This document shows, piece by piece, positions 16,340 through 23,794 of a stretch of 64,000 bases of DNA. Under the pieces are notes generated by a model. It searched no databases, had not been told where the DNA came from, and saw only the letters and a list, made by a program, of their open reading frames with translations. Positions within the stretch are counted from its first letter, which is position 1. Each line of letters begins with the position of its first letter. The stretch spans positions 150,246 to 214,245 of the forward strand of contig JAQCEM010000001.1 in assembly GCA_027729635.1 (NCBI GenBank). The letters are read 5' to 3'. The position numbers and the translations under genes were made by a program. Origin of the DNA: Casp-actino8 sp001510335. GTDB taxonomy: Bacteria; Actinomycetota; Acidimicrobiia; Acidimicrobiales; Ilumatobacteraceae.

Positions 16340-17524
16340 TTATCGCGTTGAGCGAACGAGTCCTAAACCGGCTGTTGCTACCAACTCACGCTGAATCTCA
16401 TTCACGCCACCACCAAAGGTGTTGATCTGCGCAGCGCGAGCAGCACGTTCAACTTCACCGTGGATGACTGCGCCTTCAGATCCTTCACGTAAGTGCGACA
16501 CCGGTCCAAGAATTCCTTGCAGAATTCGATAGACCTCAACAGCCTTCTCAGTGCCAAAGACTTTGACGCCAGAGGCTTCAGCCGGTCCGAGCGTGTTGTC
16601 TGACACCGCCTTGGCCAACTTCCAGGTCATCAATCGAATTGCGTCAAGCAGTGCATGGCTCTTGGCCAGATCGGCCTGGACCCACGGAACATCAATCATC
16701 TTTTGATCGTTGCCAGTGCCACTTGGAGTCACGCGACACCATGTGGTCACATCGTCCAACAAACGCTCGGTGAGACCCGACAAAGCCGCCAAACCAACAC
16801 GCTCGTGATTGAGTTGCATGGTGATGAGCTTCCAACCACCGTTGATCTCGCCGATGACATTTTCTTTCGAAACGCGCACATCGGTGTAGTAGGTCGCAGT
16901 GGTCATGACGCCACCAACAGTGACGATCGGAGTCCATTCAAAGCCTGGCGTGTTGGTCGGAACAATGATCAATGTGATGCCCTGGTGCTTGGGTGCTTCG
17001 GTGTCGGTACGGCAAGCCAGCCAGACATAGTCAGACTGATTGGCGCCCGAGGTATAGACCTTGTTGCCATTGATGACCCACTCATCACCATCGAGCACAG
17101 CCGAACAACGCAAAGCGGCCAAGTCGGTGCCGGCCTCAGGTTCGGTATAACCAATCGCGAAATTGATTTCGCCCTGCAGAATTCCGGTGAGGTACTGATC
17201 TTTTTGGGCTTGAGTTCCATGGGCCATGAGGGCGGGCCCAACAGTGTTCACCGTGACGAATGGGAACGGCGCATGGGCGCGTTGAATCTCGTCGAACATA
17301 ATGAACTGATCAGTTGCCGGACGTCCCTGGCCACCAAATTCTTTGGGCCAACCGAGTCCGAGCCAACCGTCGGCACCTAGTTTGCGGACCAGTTCACGAA
17401 ACAATGGCCTTCCCTCACCAGATTCGCCCAATTCGGCGCGCACTTCGGGTGTCAGCATGGCCGCGAAATACTCACGGAGTTCTTTACGTAGTGCCTGCTG
17501 TTCGGGGGTTTCGGCGAGATACAT
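16340..17524 (-). CDS. Acyl-CoA dehydrogenase, ChsE4/FadE26-like
   Basis: A 394-residue acyl-CoA dehydrogenase with LGWPKEFGGQGRPATDQF, FAIGYTEPEAGTDLA, NGGWKLITMQLNHERV, the VFGTEKAVEVYR helix and a C-terminal TFGGGVNEIQRELVATAGLGL. From memory this pattern closely resembles mycobacterial FadE26 (ChsE4), which acts with FadE27 on longer steroid side-chain CoA esters. It lies opposite the operon, but its promoter carries the same operator. The minus-strand TAGGGT ends 6 nt before the ATG, which suggests a leaderless transcript. A -35-like CTGACA 17 bp further upstream is the operator's own half-site, so repressor and polymerase would compete directly. Confidence 0.9.
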   Translation of the reverse strand: MYLAETPEQQALRKELREYFAAMLTPEVRAELGESGEGRPLFRELVRKLGADGWLGLGWPKEFGGQGRPATDQFIMFDEIQRAHAPFPFVTVNTVGPALMAHGTQAQKDQYLTGILQGEINFAIGYTEPEAGTDLAALRCSAVLDGDEWVINGNKVYTSGANQSDYVWLACRTDTEAPKHQGITLIIVPTNTPGFEWTPIVTVGGVMTTATYYTDVRVSKENVIGEINGGWKLITMQLNHERVGLAALSGLTERLLDDVTTWCRVTPSGTGNDQKMIDVPWVQADLAKSHALLDAIRLMTWKLAKAVSDNTLGPAEASGVKVFGTEKAVEVYRILQGILGPVSHLREGSEGAVIHGEVERAARAAQINTFGGGVNEIQRELVATAGLGLVRSTR

Positions 17525-17530
17525 GTCATT

Positions 17531-17536
17531 ACCCTA
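17531..17536 (-). promoter_or_regulatory. -10 box of the FadE26-like gene
   Basis: On minus the box reads TAGGGT, 6 nt before the ATG at 17524. CTGACA (17559-17554) is positioned 17 bp upstream as the -35. Predicted transcription starts at the A of the start codon. Confidence 0.55.
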
Positions 17537-17542
17537 CCCCGC

Positions 17543-17561
17543 TTCTGACGGGGTGTCAGAA
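17543..17561. promoter_or_regulatory. Palindromic operator, copy 4
   Basis: TTCTGAC (17543-17549), five bases, GTCAGAA (17555-17561). It is the same core as copies 1-3 but with one mismatched pair flanking the spacer. It lies 19-37 bp upstream of the FadE26-like start and overlaps its predicted -35. Confidence 0.7.
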
Positions 17562-17623
17562 ACTCTGCCCTGTGAAATTTTGCCAATTATTGGCAGAAAT
17601 ACCGCTAGACAGAGGTCGTGCAG

Positions 17624-18235
17624 ATGCTCTTCCCGCGACCCCAAGAGATTTCGGTCGCCGAGGCCTACGACAGCGCCCATCGCACCCGCCGCCGTGATCA
17701 TTCTGGGGACCGACCTTGGGTTGTGCTGTCGATGATCAGCACGGCCGACGGCGCCACGGCGATCGACGGCAACTCGGCAAAGTTAGGCGGACCTGCCGAT
17801 CGCGAAGTTTTCCTGCATCTCCATCGTTCGGCGGACTGCGTTCTCGTCGGAGCCCAAACCATTCGCCAAGATTCGTACTCGCCACTCCCTGCTCACCAGA
17901 AGCTCGTCGTACTCTCCACCACCGGCGATTTGGGTGCGAATACTCAGGCGCTACTTGATGCTGGCAATACCCAGATCGTCACAGGTGATGTACACAACAT
18001 CGTGCACGATCTTTCAGGAAACATCTGCGTTCTCGAAGGTGGTTCAAATCTCAACAATCAAATGTTGCAGGCAAATTTGATTGACGAAATTTGTCTCACG
18101 ATCGCTCCGATGTTTGTCGGCGGCACGACCCCACGAATTTTCGAAGGTGAGTGGTTCAACCATGAGTCGTGGACGCTTGCGCATGTATGCCACGACTCGG
18201 GATTTGTCTTCTTGCGCTATTTGCGATCTGAATGA
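17624..18235 (+). CDS. RibD C-terminal/dihydrofolate reductase-like protein
   Basis: A 203-residue stand-alone RibD-C domain. Visible are WVVLSMISTADGATAIDG near residue 31, the LHLHRSADCVLVGAQTIRQD segment, and LEGGSNLNNQML followed by LIDEICLTIAPMFVGG, the family's hallmark. RibD-C proteins reduce a pyrimidine in riboflavin synthesis or serve as NADPH reductases of other heterocycles. Without the deaminase domain and rib neighbours the substrate is unknown. I prefer the ATG at 17624, with AGAGG 8 nt upstream, over GTG at 17618. Its 3' end overlaps the convergent gpgS by 19 nt. Confidence 0.82.
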   Translation: MLFPRPQEISVAEAYDSAHRTRRRDHSGDRPWVVLSMISTADGATAIDGNSAKLGGPADREVFLHLHRSADCVLVGAQTIRQDSYSPLPAHQKLVVLSTTGDLGANTQALLDAGNTQIVTGDVHNIVHDLSGNICVLEGGSNLNNQMLQANLIDEICLTIAPMFVGGTTPRIFEGEWFNHESWTLAHVCHDSGFVFLRYLRSE

Positions 18236-19119
18236 GGCAACTGAGGCATTTTCGGCAGCGAATTCACTGGTGGACGCTCGCCGATATTGAGTTGCAGAGG
18301 ACCCAATTCTTTGCGATGCAACATGGGAACATCTTCAGCAAAGTCGGGCGGATACGGAGTACGCAAGAGCAATGTCGCAGCAACCTCGGCGGCTTGAATC
18401 GCCAAAGTTTCTAACTTGTGATGCCGATGCAATCGCACGCCAAGATCAACCTGTCCGAGACTTTGAATACCGAACTTCGCGACCATGTCGATCAACATGC
18501 CGATCTCAACGCCCCACCCTGTTGCGAAAGGAATGGCTTCAAGCATGCTTCGCCGACCAGCAAATTCACCAGCAAGCGGCTGTTGCAGATCGGCAATTTC
18601 TGGAAAATACATCGACAACAAAGGTCGCGCGACAAGTTCTGTTGTTCGTCCACCGCCACCTAAGTGCGACGGCCGTTCGTAGTTTGCCTTCACGAGTCCG
18701 AGTTCATCGTCGATGAGCAATGGGACTACTAACCGAACAACCCAATCGGCCGTAAAGCTTGTAATGTCACCATCAATCCAGACGACGATGTCGCCAGCAC
18801 TCGCCAACAAGCTCGCCCAAAGGGTATTTCCTTTTCCGCGCTCAGCTCCGTGAAAGAAATGCACAAAATCAATTGGCACCACCGTTGCACCGGCTTCGGC
18901 GGCAATTTCATCGGTACCGTCGGTTGAGTCATCGTCAAGCACAATCAATTCATCGACCAATGTGCCAACAAGAGTCGGTTCAATCATTCGGACGAGGTCG
19001 CCAACCGTCTGGGCTTCGTTACGACAAGGGATGCACACCGAAATGGTGCGGTTGCCCTTCAGGCTCAAAGCGTAAGCCAAGTCCCATCCCGCTGGATCGA
19101 ATGTCTTGACTGCACTCAT
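18217..19119 (-). CDS. gpgS: Glucosyl-3-phosphoglycerate synthase
   Basis: A 300-residue GT81-type glycosyltransferase. ISVCIPCRNEAQTVG opens the Rossmann-like nucleotide fold, ELIVLDDDSTDGT follows, and IVVWIDGDITSF carries the DxD metal/UDP motif. RGKGNTLWASL, the GGGGRTTELVARPLLSMYFPE region and the RLHRHHKLE loop are specific to GpgS. The enzyme joins glucose from NDP-glucose to 3-phosphoglycerate, the first step toward methylglucose lipopolysaccharide or glucosylglycerate. The start ATG at 19119 has GGAG 5 nt upstream; a longer frame to 19218 would run into the divergent FolP-like gene. The gpgS/folP2 pairing also exists in mycobacteria (Rv1208/Rv1207). Confidence 0.92.
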   Translation of the reverse strand: MSAVKTFDPAGWDLAYALSLKGNRTISVCIPCRNEAQTVGDLVRMIEPTLVGTLVDELIVLDDDSTDGTDEIAAEAGATVVPIDFVHFFHGAERGKGNTLWASLLASAGDIVVWIDGDITSFTADWVVRLVVPLLIDDELGLVKANYERPSHLGGGGRTTELVARPLLSMYFPEIADLQQPLAGEFAGRRSMLEAIPFATGWGVEIGMLIDMVAKFGIQSLGQVDLGVRLHRHHKLETLAIQAAEVAATLLLRTPYPPDFAEDVPMLHRKELGPLQLNIGERPPVNSLPKMPQLPHSDRK

Positions 19120-19134
19120 GTCAACTCCATCCCG

Positions 19135-19140
19135 TAGCCT
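19135..19140 (+). promoter_or_regulatory. -10 box of the FolP-like gene
   Basis: TAGCCT ends 7 nt before the ATG at 19148, predicting a leaderless transcript and supporting that start over ATG 19118. Confidence 0.45.
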
Positions 19141-19147
19141 GCGGAAC

Positions 19148-19894
19148 ATGTTCTTGTACGGGGTGGTGAACGCTTCACCTGACTCATTAAACCTTGATTC
19201 AATCGCAACTGACGCCACTTCTGCGAGGCAGAGAGGTGAATATCTCCTGAATCACGGGTGTGACGGTATTGACCTCGGCGGCCAGGGCTCAACCGATAAT
19301 GCTTCAGTGATCCCATGGCAAGAAGAATGGGACCGACTCAAAGAGATTGTCGAAACTTTGGCCCAGTTCAATGTGCCGCTCAGTATCGACTCGTGGAAAC
19401 CGCAAGTTACACGCCTCGCCCTCGAACATGGGGCAACGGTCATCAACGCTGCCGATGGAATGCAAAGCGATGAGATGTGGCAAGTGGCTGCCGATTTTCA
19501 AGCACCGATTGTGTTGCCATTTTTGTCAGGGCCGAATCCGCGCGAAATGGAACTCGTGAAGGCAGACCCGATTCAGGTCATGCTCGACTTCTTTACTGAA
19601 CAACTTAAAGTTGCCGATCGATTTGGATTACGACGTCTATGCATCCTTGATCCAGGCACTGGCTTTGCTCCATCAAATTGGCCGTGGGAAGAGCGCTATA
19701 TCTACCAAAAGCAGGTGTACTCACACCTTGATCGACTACGAGTTTTCAATCTTCCGTTGTACATCGCCTTGCCTTGGAAAGAAACGGCACAACACGACGA
19801 GCTGCTCGAGATCGTTTTGCGCCAACAACCCGAATATGGTCGCGGCCACTACCCCGAAAAAATTCGTCGCGTCGAACGACAACTCAACTTATAA
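19148..19894 (+). CDS. Divergent dihydropteroate synthase-like protein (FolP2 type)
   Basis: A 248-residue TIM-barrel protein of the DHPS family. Recognisable but altered motifs are NASPDSLN (canonical NVTPDSFSDGG), DLGGQGSTDN (canonical DxGGESTRPG), SIDSWKPQVTRLALEHGATVINAADG, and DPGTGFAPSNW. The canonical SRK loop is replaced by LPWKE, which keeps a Lys, and the final RVHDV motif is absent. The protein is also a little short. Mycobacterial FolP2, likewise next to gpgS, is reported not to be a true DHPS. A function in the methylglucose-lipopolysaccharide pathway or an unknown pterin role is possible. folB-folK end against it in convergent orientation, overlapping 6 nt. It is unlikely to be a normal DHPS unless shown by assay. 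Confidence 0.8.
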   Translation: MFLYGVVNASPDSLNLDSIATDATSARQRGEYLLNHGCDGIDLGGQGSTDNASVIPWQEEWDRLKEIVETLAQFNVPLSIDSWKPQVTRLALEHGATVINAADGMQSDEMWQVAADFQAPIVLPFLSGPNPREMELVKADPIQVMLDFFTEQLKVADRFGLRRLCILDPGTGFAPSNWPWEERYIYQKQVYSHLDRLRVFNLPLYIALPWKETAQHDELLEIVLRQQPEYGRGHYPEKIRRVERQLNL

Positions 19895-20368
19895 AGAAGA
19901 CGTCAATTGTGCGAGCGCGCCGCGTGGGTACACCGCATCTGGGGGAAGAGTTGCATCCCAATTTTTGGGACAACGATGTGGAGCCACTTCTTGCAATGGT
20001 GCCAAAACAAAACGGCGTTCGGCGTATCTCGGATGCGGCACAGTTACCTCGCCGCCAGTGATTGACACATCATCATAAAAGAGCAAATCCAAATCAAGCG
20101 TGCGTGGACCCCAGTGAATCTCCCGCACCCTTCCTGCTTCGGCTTCGATGCGATGCAACCAGCGCATCAACGCGTATGGGTCAAGGTCGGTTTCTAGCAC
20201 CACAACCATGTTGAGATACGCCCCTTGATTTTCTGGGCCACCAACTGGGTCTGTCTCAAAAACCTGAGATTGTTTCAGCACACCGACACCGAGCTGTTCA
20301 ATGGCAAAACTCAGCGATTGAACTCGGTCTCCTAAATTACTTCCTAGAGCAACAATCGCTTCGTGCAC
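19889..20368 (-). CDS. folK: 6-hydroxymethyl-7,8-dihydropterin pyrophosphokinase
   Basis: A 159-residue HPPK, which transfers pyrophosphate from ATP to hydroxymethyl-dihydropterin in folate synthesis. It begins ALGSNLGDR and contains ETDPVGGPENQGAYLN and the diagnostic HWGPRTLDLDLLFYDD with the two Mg-binding Asp. VPHPRYAERRFVLAPL is the usual C-terminal signature. The start is GTG at 20368, three bases after the folB stop, so the two are one operon. Confidence 0.94.
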   Translation of the reverse strand: MHEAIVALGSNLGDRVQSLSFAIEQLGVGVLKQSQVFETDPVGGPENQGAYLNMVVVLETDLDPYALMRWLHRIEAEAGRVREIHWGPRTLDLDLLFYDDVSITGGEVTVPHPRYAERRFVLAPLQEVAPHRCPKNWDATLPPDAVYPRGALAQLTSSL

Positions 20369-20371
20369 GAT

Positions 20372-20746
20372 TTACTCACTGGCGCCAAGGGCAACGCGAT
20401 GAATTCGCACGGCTGATGACCGCACGTCTTCGGGTACTGGTGGTCGAAGTTTGGTGAGGGTTAGGTCAACTGCCAAAACATGAGGAAATGTCAACACAAC
20501 ATCGGCCATACGCTGAGCCAAACGCTCGAGCAATTGATCAGATGTGGCGCGTGCAACTGCTGCGAGTTGCATACAGACTTCGCCATAATGCACGGTCTGA
20601 GTGAGGTCGTCACTTTGCCCAGCCTCTCGTAAATCAACGTGAATATCGACATCAATTTGTAGCGGCTGGGCCGACTCACGCTCGTGATCAAGAACGCCAA
20701 TCACGCTGACGACTCGAAGCCCATTGATAAGAATGTGATCAGTCAC
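20372..20746 (-). CDS. folB: Dihydroneopterin aldolase
   Basis: A 124-residue FolB, converting dihydroneopterin to hydroxymethyl-dihydropterin and glycolaldehyde. It has the opening ILINGLRVVSVIGVLDHERES, the conserved Glu and Tyr of TVHYGEV, and DLTLTKLRPPVPE near the end. I place the start at GTG 20746 rather than GTG 20755, because the minus-strand TACCGT ends 7 nt before it, the same leaderless geometry seen elsewhere in the window. Confidence 0.93.
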   Translation of the reverse strand: MTDHILINGLRVVSVIGVLDHERESAQPLQIDVDIHVDLREAGQSDDLTQTVHYGEVCMQLAAVARATSDQLLERLAQRMADVVLTFPHVLAVDLTLTKLRPPVPEDVRSSAVRIHRVALGASE

Positions 20747-20753
20747 GGCTGCC

Positions 20754-20763
20754 ACGGTACCGT
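20754..20763. promoter_or_regulatory. Palindromic bidirectional -10 between folB and the M20 amidohydrolase
   Basis: ACGGTACCGT is a perfect palindrome. Plus-strand TACCGT (20758-20763) ends 6 nt before the ATG at 20770. Minus-strand TACCGT (20759-20754) ends 7 nt before the GTG at 20746. Two divergent leaderless promoters share their central TA, as at 7824-7833. Confidence 0.6.
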
Positions 20764-20769
20764 TATGGC

Positions 20770-22032
20770 ATGTCGAGTAACACCGCTATAGACACCGGAA
20801 CTTTTAACCCCCAGCGAGTTGTCGCCGACTTACGCGAATTGGCGTCCCGCACCGGAGGCCCAGAAGGCTCCCGCCGCCTCTGCTGGACCCCTGAATGGGT
20901 GAATGCTCGCAATCTGCTCCGAGAAGAACTCTCGGGCCTGCCCGTTGATGTCGACGTGGACGAAGCCGGGAACCTTTGGGCTTACCTTCGTGGAGCTTCG
21001 AAAGACACGCTGGTCGTTGGCAGCCACCTCGACAGCGTCCCCAAGGGTGGCTGGCTCGACGGCTCCCTCGGCGTTTTGGCCGGCCTTGAATTACTGCGCT
21101 CACTCGCCGCTCAGGGCACGCCTCCGGTGACGGTCGCGCTTGTTGACTGGGCCGATGAGGAGGGCGCTCGCTTTAGCCGCTCACTCTTTGGCTCAGCGGC
21201 AGTCATGGGCACAGTTGATGTTGACATCATGCGCGGACTCTCCGATAAAGAGGGCAACAAACTGATTGACGTCTTGCCGCAACATGGCGTTGACATCGAC
21301 AATATGGACGGAGCCCAGACTCGAGTTGCTGACGCCAAGGCTTATGTCGAAGTCCACATTGAACAAGGGCCAGTTCTTGAATCAATGAATTTGGGTATTT
21401 GCACAGTGACTGGCACCAAAGGTATTGAACGCGAGCGACTCATTTTCAAGGGTCAAGCCGCTCATGCCGGAACAATGCCGATGCCAATGCGTCGCGACAG
21501 TTTTCGGGCAGCTGCTCGATTTGCATTAGCAGTGGCCGATATCGGCGAAAACCATGATGGCGTGACGACCGTTGGTGCAGTTGCCTGCAAACCTGGCGTC
21601 GTCACCGCAGTCGCTGGCGAAACAACAATCACTCTTGATATGCGCCACATTGATGCTGGCGAATTAGCAGCGATGTATTCCGAAAGTATTGCCGCTGCTC
21701 ACGCTGCTGCCGAAGCCGAAGGTTGCACCGTCGAGTTCGAGCACATCTTCCGGATCCCCCCAATGCCATTTCACCCAGAGCTCCTTGAAGCAGCGCGAAC
21801 GAGCGTCCGCGAAGTTGAAGGTCACGATGTCGAATTGCCAAGTGGAGCACTCCACGATGCCAGTGAAATGGCTCGCAGTATTCCGACGGTCATGATTTTT
21901 TCTTCGTCAATTGCCGGACTCAGCCACACTAAAGAAGAAGACACTTCGGACGAGCATTTGTTCATGGCAGTTGATGCTTTCAATCGCACCTGCCGTCGGA
22001 CCATTCAATTGATGGTCGACGGAAAGCTATAA
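20770..22032 (+). CDS. M20-family hydantoinase/carbamoylase-type amidohydrolase
   Basis: A 420-residue zinc amidohydrolase of the N-carbamoyl-L-amino-acid hydrolase / allantoate amidohydrolase / beta-ureidopropionase group. Metal ligands are visible in GSHLDSVPKGG, the DGSLGV motif, DEEGARF and HIEQGPVLE; the lid domain has GAVACKPGVVTAVAGE; the end has SGALHDASEMA and GLSHTKEEDT. It hydrolyses a carbamoyl or ureido group, releasing CO2 and ammonia from the substrate. The substrate cannot be told from sequence, and no purine or hydantoin genes lie nearby. The ATG at 20770 has a leaderless-type -10. Confidence 0.88.
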   Translation: MSSNTAIDTGTFNPQRVVADLRELASRTGGPEGSRRLCWTPEWVNARNLLREELSGLPVDVDVDEAGNLWAYLRGASKDTLVVGSHLDSVPKGGWLDGSLGVLAGLELLRSLAAQGTPPVTVALVDWADEEGARFSRSLFGSAAVMGTVDVDIMRGLSDKEGNKLIDVLPQHGVDIDNMDGAQTRVADAKAYVEVHIEQGPVLESMNLGICTVTGTKGIERERLIFKGQAAHAGTMPMPMRRDSFRAAARFALAVADIGENHDGVTTVGAVACKPGVVTAVAGETTITLDMRHIDAGELAAMYSESIAAAHAAAEAEGCTVEFEHIFRIPPMPFHPELLEAARTSVREVEGHDVELPSGALHDASEMARSIPTVMIFSSSIAGLSHTKEEDTSDEHLFMAVDAFNRTCRRTIQLMVDGKL

Positions 22033-22059
22033 ATCCATTTTCAGCGAGATGTGTTGATA

Positions 22060-22749
22060 TCAGTTTTCTTCTTTGGCGACCGGATACAACGTCTTCACCA
22101 AAAAGAAGGCAATAACTCCGCCGACGAACTGAGCAATCAAAAACCCCGGAATCGATGACGGTTTAATTCCGGCAAAAGTGTCCGACATTGAACGCGCAAA
22201 GTCAACGGCTGGATTCGCAAAACTGGTGGACGAGGTGAACCAATACGCTCCCCCAATCCAAACGCCCACCGCGTACGGAACTGCCGAGACTCGACCGCTG
22301 CGCACGATGCAAAAAATCACCAGAATAAGTCCAATCGTGGCAATCACCTCAGAGAACCACAACGCCCCCGACGACCGATCCTTCGTTGACCAATTCACCG
22401 CATCGAGTTCAAACATGATGTTCGCAATCATTGCGCCCACACATCCGCCAACGATCTGCACGATCGAGTACAACACCAATTCGCGATTTGTCAGCCCGCC
22501 AAACAATCGCGTGACCAGGGAAACGACTGGGTTGAAGTGGGCCCCCGAAACTGGTCCCAAGGCCAAGATCAAAGCAATCAGTCCACCGGTTGTCGCCGCA
22601 GCATTTGCAAGTAATTGCAAACCGACATCATTGGGAGAAAGACGTTGCGCCATGATGCCCGAGCCAACAACGACCGCCACCAAAAAGGCCGTGCCAATAC
22701 CTTCGGCTAATAAACGAACACTTAGCGAAGGTTGAGAAGTTTTAGTCAC
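22060..22749 (-). CDS. MIP-family aquaporin/glycerol facilitator
   Basis: A 229-residue integral membrane channel with six hydrophobic segments in two repeats. The first pore motif is HFNPVVS (Asn73, NPV instead of NPA) and the second is FANPAVDFARS (Asn179, canonical NPA). The GTG at 22749 is the chosen start. Transport of water, glycerol or a small neutral solute such as arsenite is possible. No ars genes, glycerol kinase or other clue lies nearby. The NPV variant could widen or narrow selectivity. Confidence 0.88.
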   Translation of the reverse strand: MTKTSQPSLSVRLLAEGIGTAFLVAVVVGSGIMAQRLSPNDVGLQLLANAAATTGGLIALILALGPVSGAHFNPVVSLVTRLFGGLTNRELVLYSIVQIVGGCVGAMIANIMFELDAVNWSTKDRSSGALWFSEVIATIGLILVIFCIVRSGRVSAVPYAVGVWIGGAYWFTSSTSFANPAVDFARSMSDTFAGIKPSSIPGFLIAQFVGGVIAFFLVKTLYPVAKEEN

Positions 22750-22824
22750 CCCACCAGTCTGCCAAGTGATAACGCTCCAATCACGCGTGCGGGCAAACCT
22801 TCACGAGCAGAGCCAGTCGAAGAG

Positions 22825-22830
22825 TACTGT
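22825..22830 (+). promoter_or_regulatory. -10 box of the FkbM methyltransferase gene
   Basis: TACTGT ends 7 nt before the GTG at 22838. This makes that GTG, not the upstream in-frame GTG at 22766, the likely start. Confidence 0.5.
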
Positions 22831-22837
22831 TACACCT

Positions 22838-23788
22838 GTGTTTAAACGCAAACAAAGTGCGCCGGCATCGATTGACGAAATGATTTCGTTGGTCTTTGGC
22901 GAAGTAACTCCCGAGCAGAACCACGTTCTCCACCACCTAGCTAATCAAGCCATCAAATCTGGCAAGGACCCACTGCGTTCACTCATTTTGCACACCGACC
23001 AACAGATTCTCCCCAGTCGCATCGTGGCTCGATTTGGTCCACAGGATATTGCCTGGCACGAAATCAATGGATTGCAGATCGCGGTTGACACAGCAGAGGG
23101 TTCAGTTTCGCCGCAGGTGGCCGCGGGATATGAACCCCACGTCTCACGGGTCTTGCATCAACTCCTACAACCGGGTGACACATTTATTGATGTTGGCGCC
23201 AACATCGGTGTTCATGTCACAGATGCTGCACGAATCGTTGGGCCCCATGGACAGGTTGTCGCCGTCGAACCAAATACCGAAAATTGCCGATTGCTACTAC
23301 TTACTGCCGAGAAGAACAATCTGCACAACATCACGTTGATCCCAAGCGCACTCTCTGACTCTGGTGAATGGGCCTGGTTCAGTACCCACATCGGCTCAAA
23401 TGGTGGATTGATGGCTAGCGAAAACGCGACGATCGCCAATGGCTTTGGCTTCATCGTCCCAGTTCGTCGCCTTGATGACGTTGCCCCTAGCAAAACAAAG
23501 CTGATCAAGGTTGACGTCGAGGGTGCAGAAATATCAGTTTTGCGATCAGGCCTGGAAACTCTTCACCGAGATCGTCCATCGATCATTATGGAATTTAGTT
23601 GCGAAATGGTTCAGCGGGTCTCCGGAATTGAGCCTCGCGAAGCACTGTTATGGATTGAAAATCTCGGCTACGAGATTTCCGTCATTCAGAAATCCGATGG
23701 CGAGATTTCCTCAACGACCGCCGAGCAATTAATCAATAACTGGGGCGCGCTCACCCGCATCGAAGACTTATTGCTTTCCCCTCGCTGA
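22838..23788 (+). CDS. FkbM-family methyltransferase
   Basis: 316 residues from GTG 22838. The SAM-binding Rossmann core reads GDTFIDVGANIGVHV, AVEPNTENCRLL, and later IKVDVEGAEISVLRSG, the FkbM signature. FkbM proteins O-methylate sugars or natural products, and many act on surface glycans. The first 100 residues are not part of the domain and may bind a partner. It stands alone between a divergent aquaporin and a convergent L,D-transpeptidase (6 bp away). The acceptor is unknown; a methylated glycan is plausible given gpgS nearby, but that is only inference. Confidence 0.85.
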   Translation: MFKRKQSAPASIDEMISLVFGEVTPEQNHVLHHLANQAIKSGKDPLRSLILHTDQQILPSRIVARFGPQDIAWHEINGLQIAVDTAEGSVSPQVAAGYEPHVSRVLHQLLQPGDTFIDVGANIGVHVTDAARIVGPHGQVVAVEPNTENCRLLLLTAEKNNLHNITLIPSALSDSGEWAWFSTHIGSNGGLMASENATIANGFGFIVPVRRLDDVAPSKTKLIKVDVEGAEISVLRSGLETLHRDRPSIIMEFSCEMVQRVSGIEPREALLWIENLGYEISVIQKSDGEISSTTAEQLINNWGALTRIEDLLLSPR

Positions 23789-23794
23789 AATAGT

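Noticed and set aside
2635..17561. KstR box at the sterol genes
   Set aside because: The repeated palindrome is CTGAC-N5-GTCAG, not TNNAACNNGTTNNA. I saw no KstR-type box in these promoters by eye.
22766..22838. Upstream GTG start of the FkbM methyltransferase
   Set aside because: It leaves only 16 bp to the divergent aquaporin and has no -10 or ribosome site, whereas GTG 22838 has TACTGT at 7 nt.
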